Origin: Sandaracinaceae bacterium
GTDB taxonomy: Bacteria; Myxococcota_A; Polyangia; Polyangiales; JAFGIB01
Direction: 5' to 3'
DNA length: 64,000 nucleotides
Assembly (NCBI GenBank): GCA_017881055.1
Contig: JADGRF010000218.1
Span: 1-64,000, forward strand
The notes beneath the pieces were generated by a model. The model did no database searches. It was not told the origin of the DNA and was given only the letters and a program-made list of their open reading frames with translations. Of the stretch, positions 8,331-16,337 are shown piece by piece. Each line of letters begins with the position of its first letter. The first letter of the stretch is position 1. The translations under genes and the position numbers were made by a program.

Positions 8331-9224
8331 TCAGAACGTAACGGTTTCCGCCGGTTCCAGCCGATAGCCGCCGTCCGCCCAGCCGCCGGGTGTGGCGCGC
8401 GTCTCCGTGTCGTCTACCTCGAACAGCCAGAAGCCTTCGCGCCCCGAGCACGTGGTGCTGCCCGAGCCGAAGATGCGTGCGCGGAGCGGAGCGAGCTGCA
8501 AATGAAAGCGCCAGTGAATGTGCCCGTGCAACACCGCGCCGCGCTCGATGCGCGCGCAGGTCGCGAGCAACGCATCGGCGTTGTCGAGGCCGTGCAAGGG
8601 CTTGTCGCGACTGCCGTCGGCGCGACGCGGCGCGTAATGCGTGGCCACGAAGATGAAGCGCCCGCGCAGGCGTGGGTCGTCGAGCACGCGCCCGAGCGCC
8701 GTCAGCTGCACCTCGGGGATGTATCCATTGGAACGCCAGACCTCGGGATTCGGACGCGCGCTGTTCACGGCGATCACCGCGATCGAATCCCCGCACAGCT
8801 TCACGACCGGCCACGGCCCGTCGCTGCACAGATCGGGCAGATCGCTGACCAGAAATTCGCCGAAATGCCGCTCGAAACGTGAATCCTGGAGCGTGTCGGG
8901 CATGTACAGATCGTGGTTTCCGGGAACGGTCACGTAGCCGAGCGGCGCGTGCGTGAGCGCGTCCACGGCCTTTCGCGCGGCGAGAAGCTCGGGCTCGGTA
9001 CCGAGCGCGGTATAGTCGCCGGTGCAGATGACGAGGTCGACATGCCGCTGCGTCGCGAAGCTCGCGAGCGCGGCCAGCTTGTGCCGTGCGTCGGCGAAGT
9101 GTGGATGCCGACGCAGCACGAGGTTGGCTGCACCGAACAAGCGCTTGTTCATCATCTCGCGCCACGGCAGCGCGGCGAGCGGCACGTCGACGTGAACGTC
9201 GCTCAAGTGCAGTACGCGAATCAC
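8331..9224 (-). CDS. Calcineurin-like metallophosphoesterase
   Basis: A 297-aa cytoplasmic two-metal phosphoesterase. The motifs appear in order: HLSDVH, CTGDY, GNHD, THYAP and GHIHW. The last is the GHxH block of the family, so all metal ligands are present. The start at GTG 9224 is fixed by a GTGA overlap with the argC stop, so translation is coupled to argC. The substrate (nucleotide, phosphoprotein or phospholipid) cannot be inferred. The link to arginine synthesis is positional only. Confidence 0.88.
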   Translation of the reverse strand: MIRVLHLSDVHVDVPLAALPWREMMNKRLFGAANLVLRRHPHFADARHKLAALASFATQRHVDLVICTGDYTALGTEPELLAARKAVDALTHAPLGYVTVPGNHDLYMPDTLQDSRFERHFGEFLVSDLPDLCSDGPWPVVKLCGDSIAVIAVNSARPNPEVWRSNGYIPEVQLTALGRVLDDPRLRGRFIFVATHYAPRRADGSRDKPLHGLDNADALLATCARIERGAVLHGHIHWRFHLQLAPLRARIFGSGSTTCSGREGFWLFEVDDTETRATPGGWADGGYRLEPAETVTF

Positions 9225-10270
9225 GGCGAGAGGCCCGAGACACCGAGGCCTGCCGCTTCCGGCAAGCCGCAGCGCAGATTCATGCACTGCACGCCCTGGC
9301 CCGCAGCGCCCTTCACGAGGTTGTCGATCGTCGCCATGCCGATGATCCGTCCCGTGCGATCGTCGCGCGCGTACGCGACGTGCGCGCGATTGCTGCCGCG
9401 CACCCAGAGCGTGTCTGGATGCATGCCAGGGTCGAGCACAGCCACCGACGTCGAGCCCGCGAAGAACGCACGCGCCGCTTCGGTGCAGGCCGCGGCCGTC
9501 ACCTGCGGGCCTTTGGCCATCGCATAGGTCGTCGCCAAGATGCCTCGCGTCATCGGCACCAGATGCGGCGTGAACGTCACGCGCACGTCGCTGCCCGCGA
9601 TGCGTGACAGCTCCTGCTCGATCTCCGCTGTGTGTCGATGCTGTCCGCCGGACTTGTAGGCGCGAATGCCTTCGGAAGTCTCCGAGAAGTGCGTGCCCTG
9701 CGACGGCGCCTTGCCTGCGCCCGACACACCACTCTTCGCATCCACCACGATCCCGGCAAGATCGATCAGCCCCGCACGCACGAGCGGAGCGAGCGCAAAG
9801 ATGCTGCTCGTCGGATAGCAGCCTGGCACCGCGATCAGATCGGCGCGCTTGATCGCGTCGCGATGCAGCTCCGGCAATCCGTAGACGGCCTCGTTCACCA
9901 GCTCGGGCGCATGGTGCTCACCGTACCAGTGCTTGTGCGCCGCCAGATCGTGCAGCCGAAAATCCGCCGACATGTCGAGCGTGATCACCCCAAGCTTACG
10001 CAGCTCGCGAACCGTCTCCGCGCTAGCGCCATGCGGCAACGCACAGAACGCGACCTCCGCCCGCTCGCGCACCAGCTCCGGCGAAAACGCCTCGACCTTC
10101 AAATCACAGAGCCCCGTGAAGCTAGGCAGAAGCCGACTGATCGCCTCCCCCGCCCCACTCCGCCCCGCCACCAAAGTCACGCGCACAGAAGGATGCACGA
10201 GCAACAGCCGCAACAGCTCCGCGCCCACGTACCCCGTAGCCCCAACAATCGCGACCCGAACTTCAGCCAT
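9221..10270 (-). CDS. argC: N-acetyl-gamma-glutamyl-phosphate reductase
   Basis: Third step of arginine synthesis: NADPH-dependent reduction of N-acetylglutamyl phosphate to the semialdehyde. The 349-aa protein opens with the nucleotide-binding fold VAIVGATGYVGAELLRLL and has the catalytic cysteine block AVPGCYPTSSIFAL. The later segment HRHTAEIEQEL fits the family. The start is ATG. No other arginine gene is adjacent; the only partner is the overlapping phosphoesterase downstream. Confidence 0.96.
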   Translation of the reverse strand: MAEVRVAIVGATGYVGAELLRLLLVHPSVRVTLVAGRSGAGEAISRLLPSFTGLCDLKVEAFSPELVRERAEVAFCALPHGASAETVRELRKLGVITLDMSADFRLHDLAAHKHWYGEHHAPELVNEAVYGLPELHRDAIKRADLIAVPGCYPTSSIFALAPLVRAGLIDLAGIVVDAKSGVSGAGKAPSQGTHFSETSEGIRAYKSGGQHRHTAEIEQELSRIAGSDVRVTFTPHLVPMTRGILATTYAMAKGPQVTAAACTEAARAFFAGSTSVAVLDPGMHPDTLWVRGSNRAHVAYARDDRTGRIIGMATIDNLVKGAAGQGVQCMNLRCGLPEAAGLGVSGLSP

Positions 10271-10340
10271 GACACACCCATGTTCCGCCGCCCCGCGCCG
10301 CCAATCAAGCGAGCCGCAACGATCAACAAAAGGAACATCC

Positions 10341-10364
10341 CGCTGCCGCGCGAAGCGCGCAGCG
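10341..10364. repeat. Hairpin upstream of argC
   Basis: CGCTG, a single C, CGCGC, loop GAA, GCGCG, CAGCG: a 10-bp stem with one bulge, between argC (start 10270) and the larger repeat element. There is no U-run. It could be a leader or boundary structure. The rest of 10271-10400 shows no gene or clear promoter. Confidence 0.5.
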
Positions 10365-10400
10365 TCTTCCCCACGCCAACAGAACGGATCTCCGCAACAC

Positions 10401-10579
10401 GAGCGTCGCGAATTGGGGTGCAGTCGCGAGCGCTCCCGCAGCGTGGCGAGGGAGCGTACTCACGTACGTGACCGAGCCAAGCCTGTCTTCGGGTTCGCGA
10501 ACGCGAACCCGCCGTAAGCCGCGAATGCGCCCCCTATCCGGGATTCGCGTTCGCGAATCCCCAAACCAGCGCAACGCGA
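10401..10579. repeat. Structured intergenic inverted-repeat element, copy 1
   Basis: A member of the five-copy family described under 49352. It shares the core GCGAGGGAGCGTAC...GTACGT (hairpin 10454-10469) and CGTAAGCCGCG. The inner arms are TTGGGG near 10413 and CCCCAAA near 10559. It is enlarged by two nested 22-nt palindromes at 10490-10511 and 10540-10561. Its right edge touches the rpsI stop codon (10580-10582). Confidence 0.75.
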
Positions 10580-10984
10580 TCAGCGCTTCGAATACTGGAA
10601 GCGCTTGCGGGCGCCGGGCTGACCAGGCTTCTTGCGTTCCTTCTTGCGCGCATCGCGCGTCAGAAAGCCCGCCTTCTTCAGGGTCGGACGCATCGCCGGG
10701 TCGATCACGAGCAGCGCGCGCGAGATGCCGTGACGCACCGCGCCGGCCTGACCGGACTCGCCACCGCCACACACGTTCACGGTCACGTCGAACTGATCCG
10801 ACTTCTCAACCGCTTCGAGCGCCTGCTTCACGACCATCACGGACGTCGGGCGCGGAAAATACTGTTCCAGCGTGCGGCCGTTCACGGTGATCACACCGCT
10901 GCCCGCCTTGATGAGAACGCGCGCGATGGCGTTCTTGCGCTTGCCGGTTCCGTACGCCTTGCCGTGCATTGTGCCGTTGATCAT
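10580..10984 (-). CDS. rpsI: 30S ribosomal protein S9
   Basis: A 134-aa small-subunit protein whose C-terminal tail reaches the decoding site. It shows [34 protein letters not shown] and the conserved end [18 protein letters not shown]. The ATG start is preceded by AGATAAGG. It follows rplM by 123 bases as the second gene of the usual rplM-rpsI operon. Its stop abuts repeat element copy 1. Confidence 0.98.
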   Translation of the reverse strand: MINGTMHGKAYGTGKRKNAIARVLIKAGSGVITVNGRTLEQYFPRPTSVMVVKQALEAVEKSDQFDVTVNVCGGGESGQAGAVRHGISRALLVIDPAMRPTLKKAGFLTRDARKKERKKPGQPGARKRFQYSKR

Positions 10985-11072
10985 GGATGCCTTATCTCTC
11001 GAACGCGGTGGGTAGCAGTAAACTGGAAGGTGACCATCTACGCGGAGAGCCGGCCGAAGGCTGCTACGCGGG

Positions 11073-11113
11073 TATGTGATTAAAGATATGTGACTAAAGA
11101 TATGTGACTAAAG
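11073..11113. repeat. 14-bp tandem repeat, about three units, across the rplM stop
   Basis: TATGTGATTAAAGA, TATGTGACTAAAGA and TATGTGACTAAAG are head to tail (11073, 11087, 11101). The third unit contains the rplM stop codon (TAG on the minus strand, 11108-11110). The repeat is AT-rich, unlike its surroundings, and looks like slippage or duplication in the rplM-rpsI spacer. Confidence 0.85.
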
Positions 11114-11542
11114 GCGAACCGTGAGGGCTTCGGGCTTCTGAGCCTCGTGCGGGTGCGTTGCGCCGCGATAGACCTTCAGCTTCATGCGCAGCGTGCGGCC
11201 AAGACGATTCTTGGGGAGCATACCGAACACAGCCTCTTCGATGGCGAGCTCGGGCTTGCGCTTGAGCAGCACGCGGTAGCTCTCCGTACCGAGACCACCC
11301 GGATACGCCGAGTGCCAGTGACGAAACTTGGTGTCGAGCTTGCCGCCGGTCAGCTTCACCTTCTCGGCGTTCAGCACGATCACGAAATCGCCCGTGTCGA
11401 CGTGCGGCGTGTAAACCGCTTTGTTCTTACCGCGGATCACGGCGGCCACGTTGGACGCCAAGCGCCCGAGCGGGAGGTCGGTCGCATCGACCACGAACCA
11501 ACGGCGCTCTACTTCATCCGCCTTTGCGCTGAACGTCTCCAT
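11108..11542 (-). CDS. rplM: 50S ribosomal protein L13
   Basis: A 144-aa early-assembly 23S rRNA-binding protein. Recognisable blocks are [56 protein letters not shown] and [16 protein letters not shown]. The start is ATG 11542 with GGAAAGG six bases upstream; longer readings run through the promoter and leader. First gene of the rplM-rpsI operon. A strong promoter and a hairpin precede it. Confidence 0.97.
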   Translation of the reverse strand: METFSAKADEVERRWFVVDATDLPLGRLASNVAAVIRGKNKAVYTPHVDTGDFVIVLNAEKVKLTGGKLDTKFRHWHSAYPGGLGTESYRVLLKRKPELAIEEAVFGMLPKNRLGRTLRMKLKVYRGATHPHEAQKPEALTVRL

Positions 11543-11563
11543 GTCACGCCTTTCCAGAAGCAG

Positions 11564-11614
11564 AAAAACCCCGAAGGGGAGCGGTTTTCTAGCTGCGTGC
11601 CCTCGGCGTGTCAA
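11564..11614 (-). promoter_or_regulatory. rplM promoter and 5'-terminal hairpin
   Basis: On the minus strand a perfect TTGACA (11609-11614) is followed after 17 bp by TAGAAA (11586-11591). Transcription should begin near 11579-11580, so the mRNA opens with CCCCTTCGGGG then TTTTT (11564-11579): a stem-loop plus U-run ending about 21 bases before the start codon. The structure could protect the 5' end, act as an attenuator, or be a target for L13 feedback as known in other bacteria. Confidence 0.6.
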
Positions 11615-11830
11615 GGAGTCGATGTGCGCGGCGAATTTCGTGGCCCCGGCGAGAGCGGCCATCGGGCATGGGAACTGCCTCGAATGACTCCGTAAAAGGG
11701 CACAAACACGCGGGCAGACAGGAGAATTGGCATTGTCGGCGTTCTCAGCCAGGATAGCGACCGCTGAATCCACGGTCGGGCCCGAGAGTCGATCGTGGGC
11801 CCCCCACCCGTGCAGAACCAGAGACGCGCC

Positions 11831-12370
11831 ATGATGCCAAAAAAGACGCTTTCGGCTTTCGTTCTCAGCCTCCTGGTGCTCGCGGTGCCTGCCTTCGCCG
11901 ACAACCCGAGCGGCAAGGTGAGCTGCGAGGTCCTCGAAAACGGTGAAGCTGCCACGGGCGATGTCTCAATCCTGCTCGACGGAACGCAGGTTGCGAACGG
12001 CGTGTGCGGCAAGGACCTGTCGGTTCCGGTTGGCAAGTACAGCGCGATCATCCGGCTCGATGGCGCGCTGGACAGCCCGCAGAAGACCGAAACCATCACG
12101 GTGAAGAAGGGTGCCACGAGCAAGCTCAAGGCCGACTTCGATACTGGAATGCTCGAGGTGCGCATCGCGAGTCAGGGCAAGCGCGCCGCCGGCATGGCGA
12201 TCATCAAGCGCGGTGGCGAGCAAATTGGAACGCTCGGCAGCGGTGTGCCCGCGCACCTGAGCGCAGGCACGTACGAGGTCGTGGCGCGCTACCGCACGCA
12301 GGAAAAGACCTGGACCGACGTCAAAGTCGAAAAGAACGCGCACGCGACGCTCGATGCTGCGTTCGAATGA
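11831..12370 (+). CDS. Secreted beta-rich protein of unknown function
   Basis: About 179 aa with a clear signal peptide ([23 protein letters not shown], then DNPSG). The mature part looks like two related beta-sandwich modules resembling PEGA or carboxypeptidase-regulatory domains ([54 protein letters not shown]). I do not recognise a specific family. The start is ATG 11831, or 11834. Its stop overlaps the next gene's possible start by 17 bases, so the two may be coupled. It is divergent from rplM. Confidence 0.7.
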   Translation: MMPKKTLSAFVLSLLVLAVPAFADNPSGKVSCEVLENGEAATGDVSILLDGTQVANGVCGKDLSVPVGKYSAIIRLDGALDSPQKTETITVKKGATSKLKADFDTGMLEVRIASQGKRAAGMAIIKRGGEQIGTLGSGVPAHLSAGTYEVVARYRTQEKTWTDVKVEKNAHATLDAAFE

Positions 12371-12920
12371 AACCCGCCTGACTGTGAGGCAAGGCCGTTT
12401 GGCCTCGGTCGCGTTCTGTTGCTGCGTAGCTACGCTCGCAACGAGCTGCGCCGCCACGCTGCATGACGCGACACACGATGGCGCACATGCCACACAGGCC
12501 GCCGGCGCGCTCGACCTGACGCTCGCGCACTCGGATCGCTCCCTGATCGAGCTGCGCGAGCTGCGCGGCCAGCCGCTGCTCTTGTTCCTGTTTGCAACAT
12601 ACGACGACGCGTGCCAGCTCGCGCTCACCCACGTGGAGCGTTTTCGGCAGCGCGATCCGCAGTTTCCGGTGCTCGGTGTGGCGCTGCAGCCGAACGCGCG
12701 TGAGTTTCTCGATGCGTATCGCGACGCGCTCGCGGTCAGCTTCCCACTCACCTACGACGCCAGTGACGTGGTGCTGAAGGGCAAGACGGCGCTCGGTCGC
12801 ATCATCGGCGTGCCGGCGTTCGTATTGCTCGACGCGCAAGGCACGATTCGCGAAGTGCGCTACGGCGTGCTCGAGGCGAACGAGCTCACGGACTTCGTGG
12901 CGCCCGTGCGCGGCAAGTAA
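12354..12920 (+). CDS. Thioredoxin-fold lipoprotein lacking the CxxC pair
   Basis: Up to 188 aa. The N-terminal hydrophobic stretch ends ATLATSCAATL, a plausible lipobox. The rest resembles TlpA/AhpC redoxins (LRGQPLLLFLFATYDDACQLAL, IIGVPAFVLLDAQGTIREV with the cis-Pro loop). In the active-site line the first cysteine of WCxxC is replaced by Asp and only the second remains, so ordinary disulfide chemistry is unlikely. The start could also be GTG 12384; neither start has a strong ribosome site. It overlaps the upstream secreted-protein gene and converges on rapZ. Confidence 0.7.
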   Translation: MLRSNETRLTVRQGRLASVAFCCCVATLATSCAATLHDATHDGAHATQAAGALDLTLAHSDRSLIELRELRGQPLLLFLFATYDDACQLALTHVERFRQRDPQFPVLGVALQPNAREFLDAYRDALAVSFPLTYDASDVVLKGKTALGRIIGVPAFVLLDAQGTIREVRYGVLEANELTDFVAPVRGK

Positions 12921-12997
12921 GAGCTCGCCCCTCGCAAGTGGCCACCAAGACCCGACGCTCGCTCAGCGACGCGCGATGACGGCGCACGCTACACGGC

Positions 12998-13861
12998 CTA
13001 CTTGGCCGGCTTGGGCATGTCGCGGTGCTCGACCACGACGTCGCCCTGGTCGCGCAAACGCACAGCGAGCGCTTCGGCGACGGCCACCGAGCGATGCTGT
13101 CCACCGGTGCAGCCGACCGCGATCGTCAGGTACGCCTTGCCCTCGCGCGCGTACTTCGGCAGCAGCTTCTTCAGCATCGACTCGAGATCGGCGAGCAGCT
13201 CTTGCGCCTCGGGCGTGTCGACCACGAAGTGCGCGACCTCGGGATCGAGGCCGGTGCGCGGCTTGAGCTCCGGCACGAAGTGCGGGTTGGGCAGGTAGCG
13301 CAGATCGAACACGAGATCCGCATCGACCGGCAGACCGAACTTGAAGCCGAACGACACGACGCGCGTGACCATGCGCGAGCGCTTGCCGCCGCGTGCGATG
13401 TAGTCGACCAGCGTGCGCCGCAGGTCGTGCACGTTCATGCCGGTGGTATCGATGATCATGCCGGCGCGCGCACGCAGCGGCGCAAGACGCTCGCGCTCTT
13501 TGTGAATCGCCGTGAGCAGATCGCCACCCGGTGCGAGCGGATGCGCGCGCCGCGTTTCGCTGAAGCGACGCACGAGCTCGTCGTCGTGGCTCTCGAGAAA
13601 GAGCAGCTCGACCTCGTGACCGCCTGCGGTCAGCGTATCGAGCACCTTGGTCGCGCCTTCGAGAAAGCTGCCGGTGCGCACGTCCACGCCGAGGCCGACA
13701 CGCGAGAGCTCGCCGCCCTTCGCGAGCAGCTCGACCAGCTGTGGGATCAACGCGGGCGGGATGTTGTCGACGCAGAAGTAACCGAGATCCTCGAGCGCGC
13801 GCAGCGCGGTGCTGCGGCCTGCGCCCGACATGCCGGTGACGACTACGAGGTGCAGCGCCAT
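12998..13861 (-). CDS. rapZ: RNase adapter protein RapZ (YvcJ family)
   Basis: A 287-aa nucleotide-binding protein. In enteric bacteria RapZ presents the small RNA GlmZ to RNase E to control glucosamine-6-phosphate synthesis. It has the Walker A line VVVTGMSGAGRSTALRAL, LGYFCVDNIPP, FDLRYLPNPHF and the C-terminal hallmark VGCTGGQHRSV. The start is ATG. It lies downstream of hpf and rpoN, the usual neighbourhood, but ptsN and hprK, which often lie between, are absent here. Confidence 0.95.
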   Translation of the reverse strand: MALHLVVVTGMSGAGRSTALRALEDLGYFCVDNIPPALIPQLVELLAKGGELSRVGLGVDVRTGSFLEGATKVLDTLTAGGHEVELLFLESHDDELVRRFSETRRAHPLAPGGDLLTAIHKERERLAPLRARAGMIIDTTGMNVHDLRRTLVDYIARGGKRSRMVTRVVSFGFKFGLPVDADLVFDLRYLPNPHFVPELKPRTGLDPEVAHFVVDTPEAQELLADLESMLKKLLPKYAREGKAYLTIAVGCTGGQHRSVAVAEALAVRLRDQGDVVVEHRDMPKPAK

Positions 13862-13979
13862 GGCGAAAGGCTAGCAAAGTCTCGCGCGGCACACGCGGAA
13901 ATGAAGCGGCGGCGCGCCGAGCCCTTTTTCAGAGCACGGGCGCCGCCGCGGCATTTCGGTGACGGCTCGCGAGCGAGGT

Positions 13980-14303
13980 CTATTCGCCCGGGATGTCTGT
14001 CACAGCGGCCGCGCGGCGCTTCTGGTTGTGCGCGTCTTTGGCGCGCCGCAGCTGGTTGCGTACCTTGTCGACCACGAGGTCGATCGCGGCGTACATGTCC
14101 TCTTGCTCTTCGCGACCGAGATAGCTCTCGGGCCCCGCGTGGATGCTGATATCGACACAGCACAGGTGGCGCTCCACCGAGAACGTGACAGCGGCTTCCA
14201 TCGGCGCGTGCAGGTACTTCTGCAGCTTGCCGACTTTGTCCGTGGCGTAGCTCTTCATGCTCTCGGATGATTCGAGGTTGTGGAAGGTAAACGCGATCCT
14301 CAT
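13980..14303 (-). CDS. hpf: Ribosome hibernation promoting factor, short form
   Basis: A 107-aa protein that binds the 30S A and P sites and stalls ribosomes in stationary phase. It begins MRIAFTFHNLESSESMKSYA and contains DISIHAGPESYLGREEQEDMYAAIDLVVDKVRNQL split by normal family spacing. There is no long C-terminal dimerisation domain. The start is ATG 14303 with GGAAAGGAG seven bases upstream. It is between rpoN and rapZ; the rpoN-hpf gap is filled with hairpins. Confidence 0.93.
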   Translation of the reverse strand: MRIAFTFHNLESSESMKSYATDKVGKLQKYLHAPMEAAVTFSVERHLCCVDISIHAGPESYLGREEQEDMYAAIDLVVDKVRNQLRRAKDAHNQKRRAAAVTDIPGE

Positions 14304-14320
14304 GCCACCACTCCTTTCCA

Positions 14321-14475
14321 CGGAGCGCCAGCGGCTCTCCGCGGTGTCTCTGAGCCCGAAGGCTCAGGGTTTGGACCTGTGCCTCACGAACGCAGAACGA
14401 GCGGCTGCGGAACAACTCTGTTCCGCGAGTGCCTTCTCCTTTCGAACCGCCACACTCACGTATAACCGTGAGTGT
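14321..14475. repeat. Run of four hairpins between rpoN and hpf
   Basis: Four inverted repeats sit in 155 bases: 14321-14341 (CGGAG/CTCCG plus GCC/GGC), 14350-14367 (CTGAGCC, loop CGAA, GGCTCAG), 14407-14426 (GCGGAACA/TGTTCCGC) and 14452-14475 (ACACTCACG/CGTGAGTGT). None has a U-run. The first abuts the hpf ribosome site and the last begins just after the rpoN stop. Suggests RNA-level uncoupling of hpf from rpoN. Confidence 0.7.
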
Positions 14476-14477
14476 AC

Positions 14478-15980
14478 CTAGAAATATTTCTTTCGTTTAG
14501 ACGAGCTTAGAATGCCGAGCATTTCTCGGTACTTAGCCACGGTCCGGCGGGCGATTACGATCTTTTCCTTGGCCAGGAGCTCGACGATCTTCTGATCGCT
14601 GTAGGGGCGCTTTTCGTCCTCGCCGTCGCAGATCTTCTTGATCGCTTGCTTCACGCTCTCGGACGCGATGTCGTCTTCGCCGTCGCGGTTGATCGCGCTG
14701 TTGAAGAAGAACTTGAGCTCGTACACACCGCGCGGCGTGGCCACGTACTTGTTGCTGGTCACGCGCGAGATCGTGCTCTCGTGCATGCCGACTTCTTCCG
14801 CGACGTCGCGCAGGATCATCGGCTTCAAGTACTCGATGCCCTTCTCGAAGAACTCGCGCTGCTTGTCGACGATGCACTCGGTAACCCGCTCGATCGTCTT
14901 GCGGCGCTGATCGATGCTGCGGATCAGCCACTGCGCGCTGCGCAGCTTGTTCTGGATGTACTCTTTGGCTTGCGCGTCGCCCTTCATCGCGGCGCGATAA
15001 AAGCCGCTGATCTTGAGCTTGGGCATGCCGTCGTCGTTGGCCACGACGAAGTACTTGTCGCCGACCTTGTGCACCCAGACGTCGGGCGTGATGTACTGCG
15101 GCTCGTTGGTCAGGAAGTTACGTGCGGGCCGCGGCTCGAGCTCGCCGATCACCTGCGCGACGTCGTAGACCTCGTCGAGCTCGACGTTCAGCTTCTTCGC
15201 GATCGCTTGGTAGTTGCGCCGCTCGAGGTCGTGGATGTGCTCGTCGAGAATCTTGATCACGAGCTCGTCCATGCCGAAGTGGCGCGCTTGCACCAGCAAG
15301 CACTCGCGCAAGTCGCGCGCAGCAACGCCGATCGGATCGAACGTCTGGATCACCTTCAAGACTTCTTCGGCGTCTTCCGCATTGAGCTCGGCCTCGGCTG
15401 CGAGCCGCGGAACTACGTCTTCGGGCGCAACGCCCTCCATGGTCAGATAGCCGCGGTCGTCGAGGTTGCCGATCACGAGCACCGCAAAGCGGCGTTCGTC
15501 CTCGACCAAGTCGCTCATCAGCACTTGCCACTCGATGTGATCGACGAGGTCTTCGGTCTTGGTGAGCGTGGCTTCGAGCGACGGCAGGTCTTCGCCGCCA
15601 CCGCGGTTGATGCCGCTCGGCATCGGCGCCTGCATGGCGTGGTTCTCGATGTAGCGATCCCAGTCGATCTCCGAGGCTTTCTTGTCGGCGTCGCGCGCGG
15701 AGACGTCGGGCTTGTGCTCGTCCGCGCTGATCACCTGCTCGAGAATCGACTGCGGCGAGGCCTCGCCGTTGCCTCCCGCGGCCTGCTGCGTGCCGCCCAT
15801 GTCGGCGGCTTCGCGCACGTCTTCGAGCACGGGGTTCTCGAGGAGCTCCTGCGTGACGGTCTCCACGAGCTCCATGCGCGACATCTGCAGCAGCTTGATC
15901 GCCTGCTGCAATTGCGGCGTCATCACGAGCTGCTGGGACATCCTGAGCTGCTGCTTGAGCTCCAAACCCCCTACCCTCAC
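14478..15980 (-). CDS. rpoN: RNA polymerase sigma-54 factor
   Basis: A 500-aa alternative sigma factor that reads -24/-12 promoters and needs AAA+ activators. It shows the N-terminal activator region (LVMTPQLQQAIKLLQMSRMEL), the core-binding middle part, the helix-turn-helix (MHESTISRVTSNKYV) and the RpoN box ARRTVAKYR near the end. The start is given as GTG 15980, but a TTG at 15963-15965 has a better-placed purine tract and would give MELKQQLRMSQQ, closer to relatives. Downstream on the same strand are hpf and rapZ. Confidence 0.97.
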   Translation of the reverse strand: MRVGGLELKQQLRMSQQLVMTPQLQQAIKLLQMSRMELVETVTQELLENPVLEDVREAADMGGTQQAAGGNGEASPQSILEQVISADEHKPDVSARDADKKASEIDWDRYIENHAMQAPMPSGINRGGGEDLPSLEATLTKTEDLVDHIEWQVLMSDLVEDERRFAVLVIGNLDDRGYLTMEGVAPEDVVPRLAAEAELNAEDAEEVLKVIQTFDPIGVAARDLRECLLVQARHFGMDELVIKILDEHIHDLERRNYQAIAKKLNVELDEVYDVAQVIGELEPRPARNFLTNEPQYITPDVWVHKVGDKYFVVANDDGMPKLKISGFYRAAMKGDAQAKEYIQNKLRSAQWLIRSIDQRRKTIERVTECIVDKQREFFEKGIEYLKPMILRDVAEEVGMHESTISRVTSNKYVATPRGVYELKFFFNSAINRDGEDDIASESVKQAIKKICDGEDEKRPYSDQKIVELLAKEKIVIARRTVAKYREMLGILSSSKRKKYF

Positions 15981-16337
15981 CTTTCCATGCGAACCGTGCC
16001 GACCGCGCGAACCATCAACTATCTACGTCGCCCCAAACTCAGCGCCCGCCAGCCGTGAGGCGTGGCGCGCCATCCGCGCTAGTATACGGACGCTTCGCCT
16101 TGGGGAAAGCTGTTGTATGCGAAAATGGGGCCAAGCGCACGGGGATGCGGAACGATTCGCGAATTGTCGCGCGAAAGTGCACCCACGTGGGACGCGTGCG
16201 CACGACGCGCACTGTGAGCCGACGCCACCCACGGCGGCGCTAGGCTTCGCACCGCGGTGTCATGATACGAATCGAGACGACAGCACGCGCCGCACGCGAT
16301 TTCGCGCGCGGGCTGGCGGTAAGAAAGCTTCTCCGAC
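15981..16337. other. Divergent intergenic region of rpoN and the REC-GGDEF gene
   Basis: 357 bases without a gene I can support. On the minus strand TATACT (16081-16086) is a good -10 box that could serve rpoN, but the matching -35 region (CTTTCC) is poor. I see no clear promoter for the plus-strand gene and no RNA gene. Confidence 0.4.

Noticed and set aside
10401..10579. Integron attC site or transposon end
   Set aside because: No attC core sites (GTTRRRY type), no integrase or transposase nearby, and no flanking target duplications seen.
14646..16058. 470-codon plus-strand frame
   Set aside because: Antisense shadow of rpoN, full of Leu/Val/His from reversed codons.
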